A DNA stretch of 64,000 nucleotides. Origin: Taenia hydatigena (Eukaryota > Platyhelminthes > Cestoda > Cyclophyllidea > Taeniidae). Shown here piece by piece: positions 15,728 to 28,300 of the stretch. The DNA is taken from contig JADWOT020000004.1 in assembly GCA_036345935.2 (NCBI GenBank), positions 937,087-1,001,086 on the forward strand, read 5' to 3'. Positions within the stretch are counted from its first letter, which is position 1; every line of letters starts with the position of its first letter. A model generated the notes under the pieces. That model had not been told where the DNA came from, did not search any database, and saw only the letters and a program-made list of their open reading frames with translations. The position numbers were made by a program, and so were the translations under genes.

Positions 15728-17760
15728 CTAGTAGTGCCCACGACCACGAAAAATAAGGCGAAAAACCCAAGGAAAAGCAAAAGTGATCAGTAAGTAGCCG
15801 TTTCACACACAGATGTCAGAAGAGATGATGAAATAACCGAAGTTCATTCTATGATTAAAGCCATTAGGCATACCGCTGGAATCCACGACCAGCCTCTACA
15901 TCCTGCGTTGTGCATAAAAAGGTTCCAGACGGCCGATTTTGTGTCGCCACATTTCCACGCCTTGGAGGACATTACGGGCGAGGGAGGGATGGAGGGGGAA
16001 GAGGGGCCGAGGAAGATCGTAATTCCTTGAAAAAAGAGGTTTCAAAAAGGATGAGAAACACCTCACATCCGAGAACCACATTGAAATGGTACAATCACTA
16101 GGCTTTCATTCAAATCTCGCTTTTTCTTTGACAGGGTCACAATAAAATTGCCCAACATGTGATTAGATTGAAGATCATTTTCTTCTCCATCTCCCTAAAA
16201 TGGATCAAGATGGAAGAGAGGCAGGAGAAGTAGTCATTTGTTACGTCTCCCGATAACCCATTGGGAGGTCGCGGCTCACAGACTGACTGCCCTCACGGTC
16301 TAGCCATTTGACCGTGTCTGTGGGAAAAGGAGGACTGCAAAACCTAGACGGTCAAGGCCCTCAAAGTAAGGGGACAAAACTGCATTTTTATTCTGTTCTT
16401 GTCTTCTTCTAGCTGGATGAACAAGCTCATCCTCCGCCAGAAGTCTTTTGTGATTTGATCATGAGGTGCGGACATTGAGGGGGACTGTGGACCAAGAATT
16501 ACGACTCGATGATTGGCCAAAAGGCACGTCAAAGTGGTAAAACTGCCTTTCTCCCGACCTGTGACAGTCTCACTAGGGAGGAACCACGTTTTCCTAATAA
16601 TTAATTAACAATGACGAGGAAAGGAAGAGGACGCGACAACTCCCTATCCCTAGCCATTCATGGGAAAGGAAAGGTGACTACATTTTACAGCTCCTGTTTC
16701 AAAAACACTTCCTCAGTCAGGTATCTAGTGCGTGAGGACGACTGGGATAGTGTAGCAATAAAAGCGACCTCAGGTTACCTTAAGGAGACATGCCACACCA
16801 TAGGTCAGGCGGATATCTAACTGTAGGCGGCATCGTTTCCGTCTCACTTCTATCTCTTAACTGTCTGTCTGATGTTAAGACAACGTCACAGTCATCAATT
16901 GGAGGGATAATGCAGAAGCCTCCTCCCTTCCACCCTCCGTATTCTCTATTCCACTCTTCCGCAGTCAAGTTCAGACCTTTGAGCGGGTTAAAAACTTTTA
17001 CTCGGATCGACCGTGAAAAAGCAGGTCCCACGGAGGTAGAAGGGAAAGCGTGTGCATCAGGCAAGGTTTATTTTACGCCAAAAATAGTATGGATAATCAG
17101 ATTGAGTTGAACGGGGTAGCGTACAACGTGGTTTTGTCCACTGCTACGGTCGTCATGCGCATTAATAGCTGTAGCGTCGGCCAGGGGGTGAACACTTTGA
17201 AGTGACAATTTGGACGTCAAGAAGAGCTAATTAGATGGTTTATGAAGTAGGCAAAGAAGCAGAACTGCAAGCTGCGTGGTTCTTGAAATGTGGCTAAAGT
17301 AAAATGGTTCGAGAGTAGGACGGTGGAAGACTTTTCTTTTTTCGGCTCGTTTACTCATCGCCTAGCCAATGAGATTTCATCACTTGAGCTGAAAACTTTT
17401 TCCATTTCTAGAAGCAAATCACCTTGACGGTTGTTTTCCAGATAAGAAATTGATACGCAGGTGGTGAAGTATAAAGTGACAGTCATAAAAATCCATTGCC
17501 ATGCCCTACTTTACTAGTTTACCAATCATTTGCTCAGGAAAGCTAAATAAGTAAATTCATTATTTATCTAGAATTCACTGTTACTGACAGTTTCCCCTGA
17601 CAGGTCATATTCCACTTACTCTAAATAAATGACACCTCAAACCCACCGAATGGTGTCAACCCTTGCAGATGTCACATGTATGTGAAGCATGTGATTAAAG
17701 CGTTTTTAGACGTGGCGGGGTTTGACATGATGTGACGTGCAAAATCATTCCCACAACACT
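15728..17760. other. spacer with unit 2 counterpart
   Basis: No gene can be supported. The stretch near 16590-16700 aligns with about 39480-39600 in unit 2. An imperfect copy of the recurrent palindrome lies at 17670-17687. Confidence 0.45.
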
Positions 17761-17769
17761 CCAAGTGCC

Positions 17770-18030
17770 GTGTATTAGGCTAAGGACACAGAGGACAACA
17801 CTACCACCGTAGAAGGCAGTAGGCTTCAATCACGTCGTCGCATCGGACAGACTGCCCTAAACGACTTCGCTTTGTGTGGGCGAGGCTTCATTGTAGAAAG
17901 GAAAGGTGTGGACACTACAACAGAGAGAACTTCTTTGATTAACAAGCCTGAAATGATGCATTTTAGTGCATCTCAACAACGATGGCATTCCACCAGTCCT
18001 TCCAGGTTGCCGGAAGCGACCGCAGTGGAC
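17770..18030 (-). repeat. dispersed repeat family member
   Basis: Minus-strand relative of the segment at 27480-27750. Shared signposts are the GGCATTCCACCAGTCC / GGACTGGTGAAATGCC block and the block around GACTGTCGGATGTGA (read on the other strand). Limits approximate; no coding capacity seen. Confidence 0.5.
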
Positions 18031-18154
18031 TGTAGCAAATACTTAAGCAACATTTTGATCACTTGAGACCCACTGTTTGGTACGGGAGCATTTTTAATGC
18101 ATAGAAACCTTAATCTCTACCAATCAAATTCTACTTTATAAGCTCACCACCAGG

Positions 18155-18170
18155 GTCACGCATACGTGAC
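18155..18170. repeat. recurrent GTCAC...GTGAC palindrome
   Basis: GTCACG CATA CGTGAC, an inverted repeat with a 4-nt centre. The paralogous site in unit 2 is at 40859-40876 and the surrounding text also aligns. Confidence 0.6.
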
Positions 18171-18589
18171 TCTCTCTACAAGCACCACCTACAACGTAAA
18201 ATCGAGAAGCGCAAATGAGTTGCCCTTCTTCAGAGGGATGAAGCCTGAATCGAGCTGCTGCGGAGTAGTTCGGTGAAACAGATCTGTCTTTTGCCCTACT
18301 GTTGACTTTGAAATTCACTTGACATCATCTGATTCAGAATAGAAATGCGACTAGCTTCTTCAGAAGGGTTTTTATCCCTAATAAAGGCTTGTTTTCTAGC
18401 ATTTTCGGCCGTCACTTTACGTGAATAAAACATTTTGAATATCCTCGGTGTGTCAAGTGGCAATTTTGGATGGGATGACTTCGGATTTTACTCCTCTCCT
18501 TTCCTCCCCACTCTTCTCGACTTGCCTTAAATTTTGACAGACAGAGAGGTTTTCCACGTGCGATATCACTTCCACATGCCACCTGTTGG

Positions 18590-18690
18590 AACTACTTCCC
18601 CTGAAGCAGCACACAATGCACCAGGCCGGAAGACGTATTCTCCACCATGTAGGTTGACAAAAGCACTTCATCGAGCTCTTCGATTCGTCC
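18590..18690 (+). repeat. dispersed repeat fragment (CACAATGCACCAG type)
   Basis: Contains GAAGCAGCACACAATGCACC followed by a GGAAGACG block. Relatives at about 41455-41560 (plus) and about 50840-50930 (minus). The 41.5-kb copy is the segmental-duplication partner; the 50.9-kb copy is an independent family member in inverse orientation. Confidence 0.5.
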
Positions 18691-19380
18691 AACTAGTCAC
18701 CATCATACGGTGTGATTTCTAGGTGGTCATGCTCCTGCTATTCGATGAATTGTTTATTCAAACACCCGGAAGTCGTTACGTTTTGGTGGTAGTTACCTTC
18801 TACGTGCGATATGAGTCTCTGCCAGCCAGTAGATGTAAAGGAAGTGCGGGTTCAACCGCTTCGTTAAGGCGCCCGCGGCCGCATCAAGAGGTCCAAGTAC
18901 AACCAAACTGTTCGACACATCCGAGGTAAGATGGCGACCAAGCGATAGAGACTCTTGGAGAGCGGCTAATGGCTACCAAAAATGCTTAGTCCATTTCTTG
19001 GTCTTGATCAAAGCTTGCTCTTTAGGAGCGAGGGAGGTGTAGATAGAGACAGCGAGAATACAAGTGCAGGAGAAGGTGTAGGATGCATTGCCGAGGAGGA
19101 GGGTTGGAGAAGGGAAGAAACAGGAATTTTTTTTGCCGTTTCCATTACTTTTGTTTATCTAGCTTTGGTCTGGCAGACAAGTTCTACAATTAATCTTTTG
19201 ATAGCCTCTGCCACTGAAATATTTCGCCTGCTCTGTTTCACTGTTTGTTTCGGAGACCTTGACAACCTTGTCAACTACAAGTACTTGTCTACTTTTCCAC
19301 CTCACAATAAAGTTTAGAGGCTTTTTGTGGAATGGAAGAAGGAAAAAGCTTTCTGCTAGAGAAGACCAGCTAGTTCTTAC

Positions 19381-19549
19381 CCAATCAATTGCCGTGTTAG
19401 CAGGAATACATTTCTCAACGAGATAAATGTACAAGTTCATCACCACCACCAAGGCCAAAACATGTGCAGTGCCAGTGTCAGTCATTAGAATGCGGTCGGT
19501 GCCAATCAGACTACACTCGTGAGTCCTCATTTCGAAATGCAATGTAAAG
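19381..19549 (-). CDS. candidate minus-strand exon with hydrophobic segment
   Basis: On the minus strand an acceptor CTGACAG and a good donor GTAAGA bracket an open stretch of about 56 residues, including MRTHECSLIGTDRILM, then a hydrophobic run HVLALVVVMNLYIYLV that could span a membrane. No flanking exon was identified, and unit 2 shows no obvious conserved counterpart. I considered a membrane-channel origin, but the resemblance is too weak to name a family. Confidence 0.22.
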
Positions 19550-20319
19550 CTGTCAGCTCAGTCACCGCAAAAACGATTAAACTCTGTCTGCGAGGTTCAT
19601 GGTTCCTTGTCAATGTTATGCAAATTTCATGCAAAAATCTGCCCTTTAAAGTGCTCATATTAAACAGTCGACGGCATTAATATCAATATAGTCCACCACT
19701 CTTCCATTGCGCCGGTCGCGTAAAAGCTGCCAAACAATCAAACAAACAAATAAGCGTCTACATAATGGATAGAGGTGGCTTTGGTGTCACTGAAAAGCGA
19801 AAGCAGACATTAGCGGCACCCTGAGCACCGCAGTGACCTCGAAGTGGGGGCCCTTTCCCTATTTGCGCCAGGCCTCCTCCCTTGTGTCCTCCACCTCGAG
19901 GATGCATAGGTGAGAGACAATCAGCTCGGTAAAGAGGAATTTTCGCCTCATCCTGCGCTAACTTCTTCCCTCTTCGCCACTGCCTCTCCACGTACTGTAC
20001 CTGCGTAAGTTGCATGCAGCATTGAGGAAAGGCCTCACCATTGCTTGATGGCGTAAGAGTAGTAGAGAAATGTTCTTTCAAAATAGAATCTTGTTAACCA
20101 GCCGCGTTATTGTGATTTGATCCGCAACCGACCTGAGCTATTTAATCCTGGCTCACCGAGAAGACGGGTAGGCAAAAGCGCATTCATTTTTTTGGGATTA
20201 AGAATTGCTTATTGCGCCTAATTAAAACAAATCACTTTGTGAACTCCAGTGCAGTGGCACTTTAGTCTCCTTGTCCTTTGTACCCACCGGTTTGGATTCA
20301 GTTTGATCTGATTTCTTCA

Positions 20320-20620
20320 CAATGTGTGTGAGGTGGTTGGAGAGAGCGAAGGGTAAAGCAGAGTTTCGAGGAATGGTGGAGTAAAATGAAAGAGAGCAGA
20401 GTGGATGAGGCAATAAATTCCCCTATTATCACTTAACGACTTTGCACAGTAGTCGTTTGGCGGAAGAAAGACCGCTGCAATGTAGCAAACTACCTTTTGT
20501 TTGGAGGCGCAGAAAGAGCTCATCTTTCTACGGTTTTTGAATTAATGCTGTTGCTGACTTCTTCTCAGCAGAAGCCAATTGTTAGTGAAGCAAAGTAATT
20601 TCATTAAAAGCGGACCAATT
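20320..20620 (-). repeat. dispersed repeat family member (pair of 42.95 kb copy)
   Basis: Read on the minus strand it has GAGCTCTTTCTGCGCCTCC, an AAACAAAAGG block and CAATAAATT-type text, also seen at about 26590-26990 (plus), 42900-43150 (minus) and 48990-49400 (plus). Its offset to the 42.95-kb copy (about 22.6 kb) and its orientation show these two are duplication partners. Confidence 0.55.
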
Positions 20621-20900
20621 TCAGCTTGCTTATTTTCCCTTCTCAGACAATGGAAGTCAGCCTGAATGAACTGCAGTGGACTAGATTAGGCAGCGGTGGT
20701 CGACATAGCTTGGTGAAACCACCTGCAGTAATCCGGAAGGACTGGTGACATATCATCGGCGTTGAGATGCGCTAAAATGCATCACTGTTATCCAACTGAT
20801 TAATAAACTTCTTCTCATTGCAGTATCTGTCGGTTGGGGCTAGCTGTCAGATGTGACAACATGACGGGTATCTCATAAAATCTGCGAAGCAGTTAATCCG

Positions 20901-20918
20901 TGTCACATACATGCGACT
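20901..20918. repeat. recurrent GTCAC...GTGAC palindrome, imperfect
   Basis: TGTCACATACATGCGACT, one arm mutated. Positional partner of the better preserved site at 43491-43508 in unit 2. Confidence 0.5.
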
Positions 20919-21698
20919 CCCAGGCAAGTTGATCCCCACAGTCCAGATGAATGGTGGAAAACTGCCAAACTGCATGAGTCGGCATAGAGTGCGTCGATAG
21001 ATGACAATACCCTTTTAGGGCCGTCCATCTGTACTTCTCCTCCATTTGACACCCGTTGTTGTGCTCTACATCATCTACTGACTGGCTAAGGCGTGGCGAG
21101 ACGTCATTTGTCCTCCGACGTCGTTGATTATGGTCCAAATGATCTTTTCACCTTTCGTTCTAGATTCTTAAATTACCTCTCGCTTCAACCCTAAATGATT
21201 GCCTTTGTGCCCATTTCTGGGTGTTTGTGTGTATATACATCCAAATGTTCACTCTAAATTGTCCACCCACTAAATAACTTGACGAAAGCTAATCTCTTCA
21301 AATTTGTTCCTGAATTGAAAGACTTTAGAGGAGGTTGGGCCTGCCAGGATTAACCATTAGTTCAGAAAAATATCTTATTCTTTTTCTCACTAAACATTCC
21401 AAAAATGCATACTGCCGCAAGATATTCGCTCATAAAACTCCTTATCTGTTGGGCGGGAAGGAGGAGCAGAGGAGGGTTAAGATCATGCCCCTCATTCATA
21501 TACATTCGCGAATTTGCCTCCTAATTCAGGCAATCACATGCACAGTAGATTGGAAAGCCGCAAAAATAACTGACACTTAGAAAAGGGGGAAAAAACGTGA
21601 CTAGTAGTGAGCTTTGCCTTCGCCTTTTTCCCTTAGGGAGAAGACGCTTCTAGTTGCCATCAGTCACCATTGTAAAGAATTGTCTCATTTTGAAGAGA

Positions 21699-22359
21699 AT
21701 TATTTTATCAAATGGGATAAATTACGAGACATTTTGCCACTCCAATGACAAGAAGCGAGTTTGTCCAATCGCAGCGCACACACGAACCCACGCACACATG
21801 CACGCACACTTACGTGTCACAACGCCTACGCCACTCTCTCGTCACTGCCCATGGATCCGTGGCCGTACAGCTACTCACGTCAGGGGTCACAGGCCTACGA
21901 GAATGTCCCCTCGAGGGGAGCACAACTGCTCGTCTATCCCTCGCTCACCAACCCACCTTCCACACCCATCGTGACACAGCACAAGCATGTCAAACTGTCC
22001 ACCCGTTTCAAGCGCCTCCTGGCCATAGCCACTGCACTGCCATTGCTTGCTCTCATCCTCGTCATCTGTAGCACACTGTCGCCACAATGGGAGCGTCTGG
22101 AGTTCGTCTACGACCGTCTCATCCAACGCGCCTGTTTGCGACAGACGAAGACGACTTGGCGACTGGCGCACGTGGTGTTGGATGGAGGAGGTGGTAGTAG
22201 TCGAGTGACACGATTTGACAACCAGACGAGGTGGGAGATTTGCCATCGGTGGAAACAGACGTCACCAGCCATTGTGGGAGTGGGCATCTACACCGAGTGC
22301 GCACGGAACGCCACACTGATTGAGGTGTTTAATGTGCTGGGAGGAGCCTTTCAAGTGTG
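21699..22359 (+). repeat. near-identical tract shared with copy B
   Basis: Compared base by base with 44499-45159, only one mismatch occurs (at 22137, T against C). The tract covers about 150 bp of 5' flank and nearly all of exon 1. Immediately outside it, both upstream and from the exon 1 donor onward, the units drop to obvious divergence. Confidence 0.9.
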
Positions 22360-25300
22360 TAATGAGAAGCAGGGTACGTGATTTTAGTAACCTATTTCCT
22401 TGTGCCACCGGTGCCTCGTGGGTGTGCATAGCAGTCATCAAGTCGTATGTTTTGTTGGAAATGCATTCACTCCGAGGCCTCTTCAAAAGTGTCTGTGCCA
22501 CACACTTATGTAGCCTTCGTTTATGGCTGCATGGTTGCCTTAAGCGCATAGTATTGCCAATTTCTTTGGCTGAGCCTGGTGTCACAAATTTGTGACGCAT
22601 GGTTTTGACCATTTTATGATGAATGGCTGCATTTGCTCAAGGTATAGAAGGTTATTTGGAAATTTTTATGTCTTTGCACCTTTTGAGAGGCGAGTTTGAT
22701 TTTGTCGTACTAGAGTTGTGAGAAGGCGTGCAACATGGCGATAGGATTTTCTCTGAGGTTCAGCATGATGACATTTTGCAAGCCACGGACATTTGCGATT
22801 TTTTATTATTGCAGAGGCCTATTCAACGATTCCAAATAGGCGAATCTAGAAGGTGAGGAAATATTAAAAGATGTTTAATGAAAACCTTAGCTTTATAGGA
22901 GGAGAGTAGAAAGTCTGAAGGGGGTTTGTAAGCATGCGTCTTGATTTAAGGTCTAAAAATTGCTGCCAATACTCAACTTCGGGTGGAAATGTTCATGTCT
23001 TCTAAGCACCATTGGGTTGCAATTACTGTTGTGTACAAGACACTACTTATTTTTGAGATATAATAGGCAAAAGAGATTTGAATGCAACATGCCTGACGGA
23101 AGGACGCATCATGCCTAGAGGTGTAAGGAGGACTAATGCACTACGAACAAGAGGGCCAGAATACTTAGACAAAATATTTAAGGAGCTCTATACCAAAAAA
23201 TAGCCGAAGTGCTAAAAGTCGCTTAAACGATGACTGCTTGTGAGTAAAAGGCTGTCAAGAACGGAACATATACCATATTCTTGTATTGACACTTCTTCTT
23301 GGATGCATGGAAGTATGGCTGCTTTTGGCTGCCTTATAAGTGAATTTTAAGAATGTCAAAGGGAGTATTTTGACAGGTTTTGGAAAAATGACAACTCGAA
23401 AAGTTCTTTTCTTCTCCATTTTGTCTCCTTTGTAAAAGAGGAATTGCTCTACATGAGCAGACTTGCGTGAATTATGCTACCTATGGGAGATGCAAATTTC
23501 CTTCCTCCTCAAACTGGTTGAGGTAGAAGGGCTCAATAAGTCATGCCATCATGCCCCTAAAACCGCTTTCAACTTTATTCTCTTCAAGTGACGAGCAATT
23601 TATCTGCAAGGGAAGGATTATATCATCCAGAATAGGAGTGTGCAGAGCAATAAGAACGACTTCAATAAGACGCTTTTGAGCCTTGATGGAGCAGATGGGT
23701 CACGCACGATCCGGCGAAGTGTTAGCCGAAAAGTCATTCGACTTATTGCCTTTTCCATTAAAGATTGCAAACCAGTTTTACCGGCAGAAGTAAAACCATT
23801 CACTTATCTTGTCTCCTTACTCTGTGAAAATACGGTGATGACACTTGTCTTTGAGGTGGAAAATAGAAGAAGTTTATTGTTTTTCCCAAAACAGCCGTTT
23901 AATGACAGGTGAATTTAGTCAAACCCTTAAAAAGACCACTTTCATCAAACTTTAAAAATGGGCATGAAAATTGCTGGATGTCACCCTTAAAAGTCCGAGC
24001 AACGGAAAGGGCTTTGAACACGGACCCCAGATCTACCTTTCAAGAGTCCGACAAGAAGACCCTTTCCGTGCTAAAACGCCGTCTCTTCCGCCTAGATTTA
24101 CTTTGGTGCCGCTTTCATGCAAACATAATTTGGCTCACATTAACAAAGGGAGGACAGATTGGAAGTAAATGCATTTCTAAGAACGTATCTTTGCTGCCGA
24201 TATTCTTAGAAAGACGAAATTATTAGCTTTTTTATTCGTAATTTTTCTTTGTCAACAGCAAGCAGCCGCATCTAAAAATATATTTTTAGTGTAGGTGATC
24301 AGTTTCAGTGTGCAACCTGATAAGCATGTCAAAGACAGTATATACAGTTAGTCTGCAAGAAATTAGGGTAGCGAAATCTCTATTCGACAAGTGAAGTCTT
24401 TTAACGACATGAAAGTAGAATCCTCTCATATGTATGCATTTTTAGCCGAATGCTTTGCAGGTCGACTCCAGGGACTCCCTAAATGTGAAGTTCGAAATAA
24501 ATTGTAGCGTCCCATGGCTCTCTTGAAGTTAAAAGAGGGCGAAATATTAAGACAGACTACATATATTCAACAGACAGAGGGAAATGAGCTGCTGGTATGG
24601 CCTGGAGTCTAGCCTACGCGGCTAGGGCAGTGTGGCCACCTCTGTGACGCTGACAGAAACCGGCGGTCCAGCCGGCAGTCCAAAAATCTCGGATACCTTG
24701 CTGAGTTTGTTTGAGCATGAGATGCAAGCCGACGACTTCTTAAGGCTTCTTTTCCCAAAATTAAAATGTAAATCTTGTCAAATCAGTTTGCCATTACTGC
24801 GGTCCTGATTATGCCAATCACTCTATATTCATGGGTTAAGAAAAGGCTTGATCCTGGTTAACGTCCTTTTCGGTTGCTGCTTGTCTCAACATGTCTGTTC
24901 GACATAACTGATGCCAAGGAATTGTGACAGTCATCACTCAGAGGAATACACAAATGTTGAGGCGGTAGTTCCTGCTCTTCACTCAAAGTTTTGTCGAATG
25001 AGATTTTCTTCTACAAACTAACCGACTAGCCTGAGCTTTTTCTCAAAAAAGATTTTGTTATACGTTTTGAGCATAAATGAGTGCATAGATTATAATCGCA
25101 ATTGTTTGATCCTTAGCAGGGAAACCATCCCATCTGTGCAGAGGATATTGTACCGATCGACACATACGCAGCTTTTGGTCAACTTACGATAAGACAGATT
25201 TCCGTCCTCCTTTTACCCAGCCACATGCAAACACACCTATCGCTGTCGGCAACAGCCTCATCACTTTTTACCGAGAATTAAGTACGAGAGGTTTATTTGC

Positions 25301-28300
25301 GTCACTTTTAACCATACTCGAAGGAACCAAAATATTTACTTCCCATCCAGTCTCATGGATACACCTCCTTGATAGAGTAGGAGAGTCATTGTAGAAAATA
25401 CCTTAAAATGAGGACAAGAGAACAGGGTTTAAAGTGCCAGTTAAACAGCTAAAGTTTTGCGGATTTACAGACAGTTGCCACTTAAATGGGTCTCAGTGAG
25501 TCGTGAATAAAGCTGCAAAAGAAATGTGCATTTCTGTGTGGAGACGAGACTTAGGTCAGGGATCGCATGCACAGTGGTCGATGCTGAGGTGCTCAAATGG
25601 ATTTATTTTTCTGCTGTGTTTATTTACCATTTAATTAGTTGCTAAGTTACTGGCAATAAGAAGTGCAATGGTCTAAATACCCGCGAGAAGAGGAAAGACT
25701 TGTCGGAGTACAAAGTACGGTAAAAAGTGGAGCGACTCCTGGAATACAGTTTGCATTCTACAGACTCCACTACGGGACTGCCGAGGGTGTATCTTCTCCT
25801 CGAACTCCATCTGCGATAAAATGACTCCTCGATCGCAACCATGAAGCTGGTCTGAAAATTCTTAGAAGAGATTACTACCCGTTTCTCCCTCTTATGCTTC
25901 TCTGAAAAATTGTTGTGAGCTCACAGTGTCAAATGACTCGCGATAAAGGTAATTTTTTGGGACCTCCAAATGCCTCCGAAGTGGAAGGGCACATTCGGAT
26001 GCATTCTGACCGCTCCCAAAGGCATTGTTTGGCAGGCAGAGCTGCCACTTCCACGCATTTTAATAGGTAGGCACTTATCTCCCTCACCGGTGGCAAAAAG
26101 GTCAACTAAGTATTCTTAAGTCTTCTTGTCAATGCATTAAAATAAATACTTTCCATGTTTGGCAGATGGCAGTGCCCAATGGAGAAGGTTGAAGGCGAAT
26201 AAACAGAAAACCGCTTTTTGAGGTGTCCCATGAAAGAGGAGGTCCTACGACTTCCCTTCCTGACGGTTAGGTGAAATACTTGATTTCTCATTCACCTTGT
26301 ATCAAGTACTGCTGACAGTTTTCCCGACAAACCGACCTCTACTTACCCTTGTCAACACTGTGGGAGGTAACATACCACACATACAGTGTGGGCCGTAAGC
26401 ATCGAGGTCGACTCCGTTTGTGCAGCAAACAGACTTCACTGACGTCGTCATGTCCAACAGCCCGGTTAAACCGACCTCGCACTGGTCAAACGACTCACAG
26501 ATTTCATTTGTAGAGCACCCCAGCAATGGCATTTCACCAGTCCTTTCGAGATTCCTGTCTGTTTAATCCCTTATGTTTAAAGTACTTCTCATCACCAATC
26601 GGCTTTTTTCGGGAGGAAGTCAGCAACCAAAAACATGAGCGCATTCTGCGTATTCAAACAAAGGACAATTTGCTTCGTTGCTGCGCTCCTTTATTGCCAA
26701 AAGGCTACTGTGGGAAGTTGGAGGGTATTTATTGCCGCACTTACTCCACTACTTATATCGCCAATGCTCTGTTCCGCCTTGCCTTCCCCTGTCTCCACTC
26801 ACCCCTCACGTCCTGGTACATCAGTTGACACAACCCACTGACAAGTGGCAGGCGAAGCAAAGTAAGCCAAAGTGGAGCAAAACCAAACGAGATGAACCAA
26901 AATGAATCAAAGTGGGTGGTCAAGGAGAACAGCAAAAACAGCACTACATTATTTTTGAGTTGCACAACACTCTAAAGGCAGAAATAAGCGCAAAAGGCAC
27001 GCTCAAATCTAAGTGTAGCGATTTGAATGCGCTTTGGCCTTCAGCACGAAATTCGGAATTGAATTACCTAAGTCGCATGCAGATCGTAAACCGACATCGA
27101 CGAGATTCTCCCTGGAAGAATACTCCTTTAACAAATCAGGCACCTACTCACTCTTACGCCTTCCAGACTACAAAGAATAGTGGGTAGGTCTTGGCGTTTC
27201 AGTTCATCAATTGTCAATCACGAAACAAAAGTGTACATTTTATCTCCTGCGCAGCATTCTCCTCCTAATTAAATGCTAGAGGTGGAATCGCTTTTTTAGC
27301 TAAAAGCAACATTTATAGTTTTTTGCTTTTTTTAGCATTACATCCATGCATGATGATGTGGATGAAGAATGTGTAGGTGTCACGCATATGTGACACTGGT
27401 AGTGGACATAACAATAGCATTTGAGCAGGGAAGAGTACAGTCTTAAGCACTCGAATGTTCCAGCAGTGGTTGATACCTACACTTATTAAGTGTTTTGGGT
27501 TGCACCGGCCAGTTGTAATCTGGAAGGATCGGTGAAATGCTGATGTTGGTGTGTCGCAACTCAAAGCATCATTCTAGTCGGCTGACAACTGAAGTTCCCT
27601 TCACCGCAGTGCGATGTCGATTGAAGCAGACTGTCGGATGTGACAGCATGATTGAATTCTGCCTACTAATGCACGGAGTTGTCCTCGGTGCCCTCGCCCT
27701 TGCACCGCCAACTTTCAGCGGCGTTTGGAGAAGGTGCGGTGGTAGTAGACTCAATCGATGGAAATGATTTTGATGACCCTTTATTCTGCGGATGAAGGTA
27801 GCATCGCAGAACCTCCAGTTTCTATACCAAGGCTTACAAAGCTAAGAGTTCAAAGGAAATTCCCTTTTCGTGTTGGCAAGGGATCACATGCCATCACCGT
27901 TTAAAGCCGGCTTTCCTTCCATCCTTACTCCTCCTCTTTCTCCTCTGTTCTGGTCAAATTGTGCGTTGACTTAAAAGCTGTCTTGCCCCTAACACCTATA
28001 AGACTATTTGCGGATTGTTTCATCCCTTCAGTTCACTTTTCCCACCTACACTATGGACTTTTCCACAAACAAAGCTTCTCTAAATAGGGCCTTATTTGCT
28101 CCACGCTCTCGTTATTCTCCCTGTCAGTCAGTCGTCCCCTGGCATAGCCATCAAGCAATATTAGAACATTGTAAAGATGAAAATGGACCCTTTCACTCCC
28201 CAGGAATGCTTAGAAGTTGATGTCGGTGTCAACAAATCATCGCCCTTCAATCTCGAGGTGATGTCATCAGCAAAATGTGCAACTATCTAGGCAATGCATT

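Noticed and set aside
21887..22316. Minus-strand and other-frame open readings over exon 1 of copy A (and the same in copy B)
   Set aside because: Shadows of the membrane protein exon; they repeat in copy B only because exon 1 is nearly identical.
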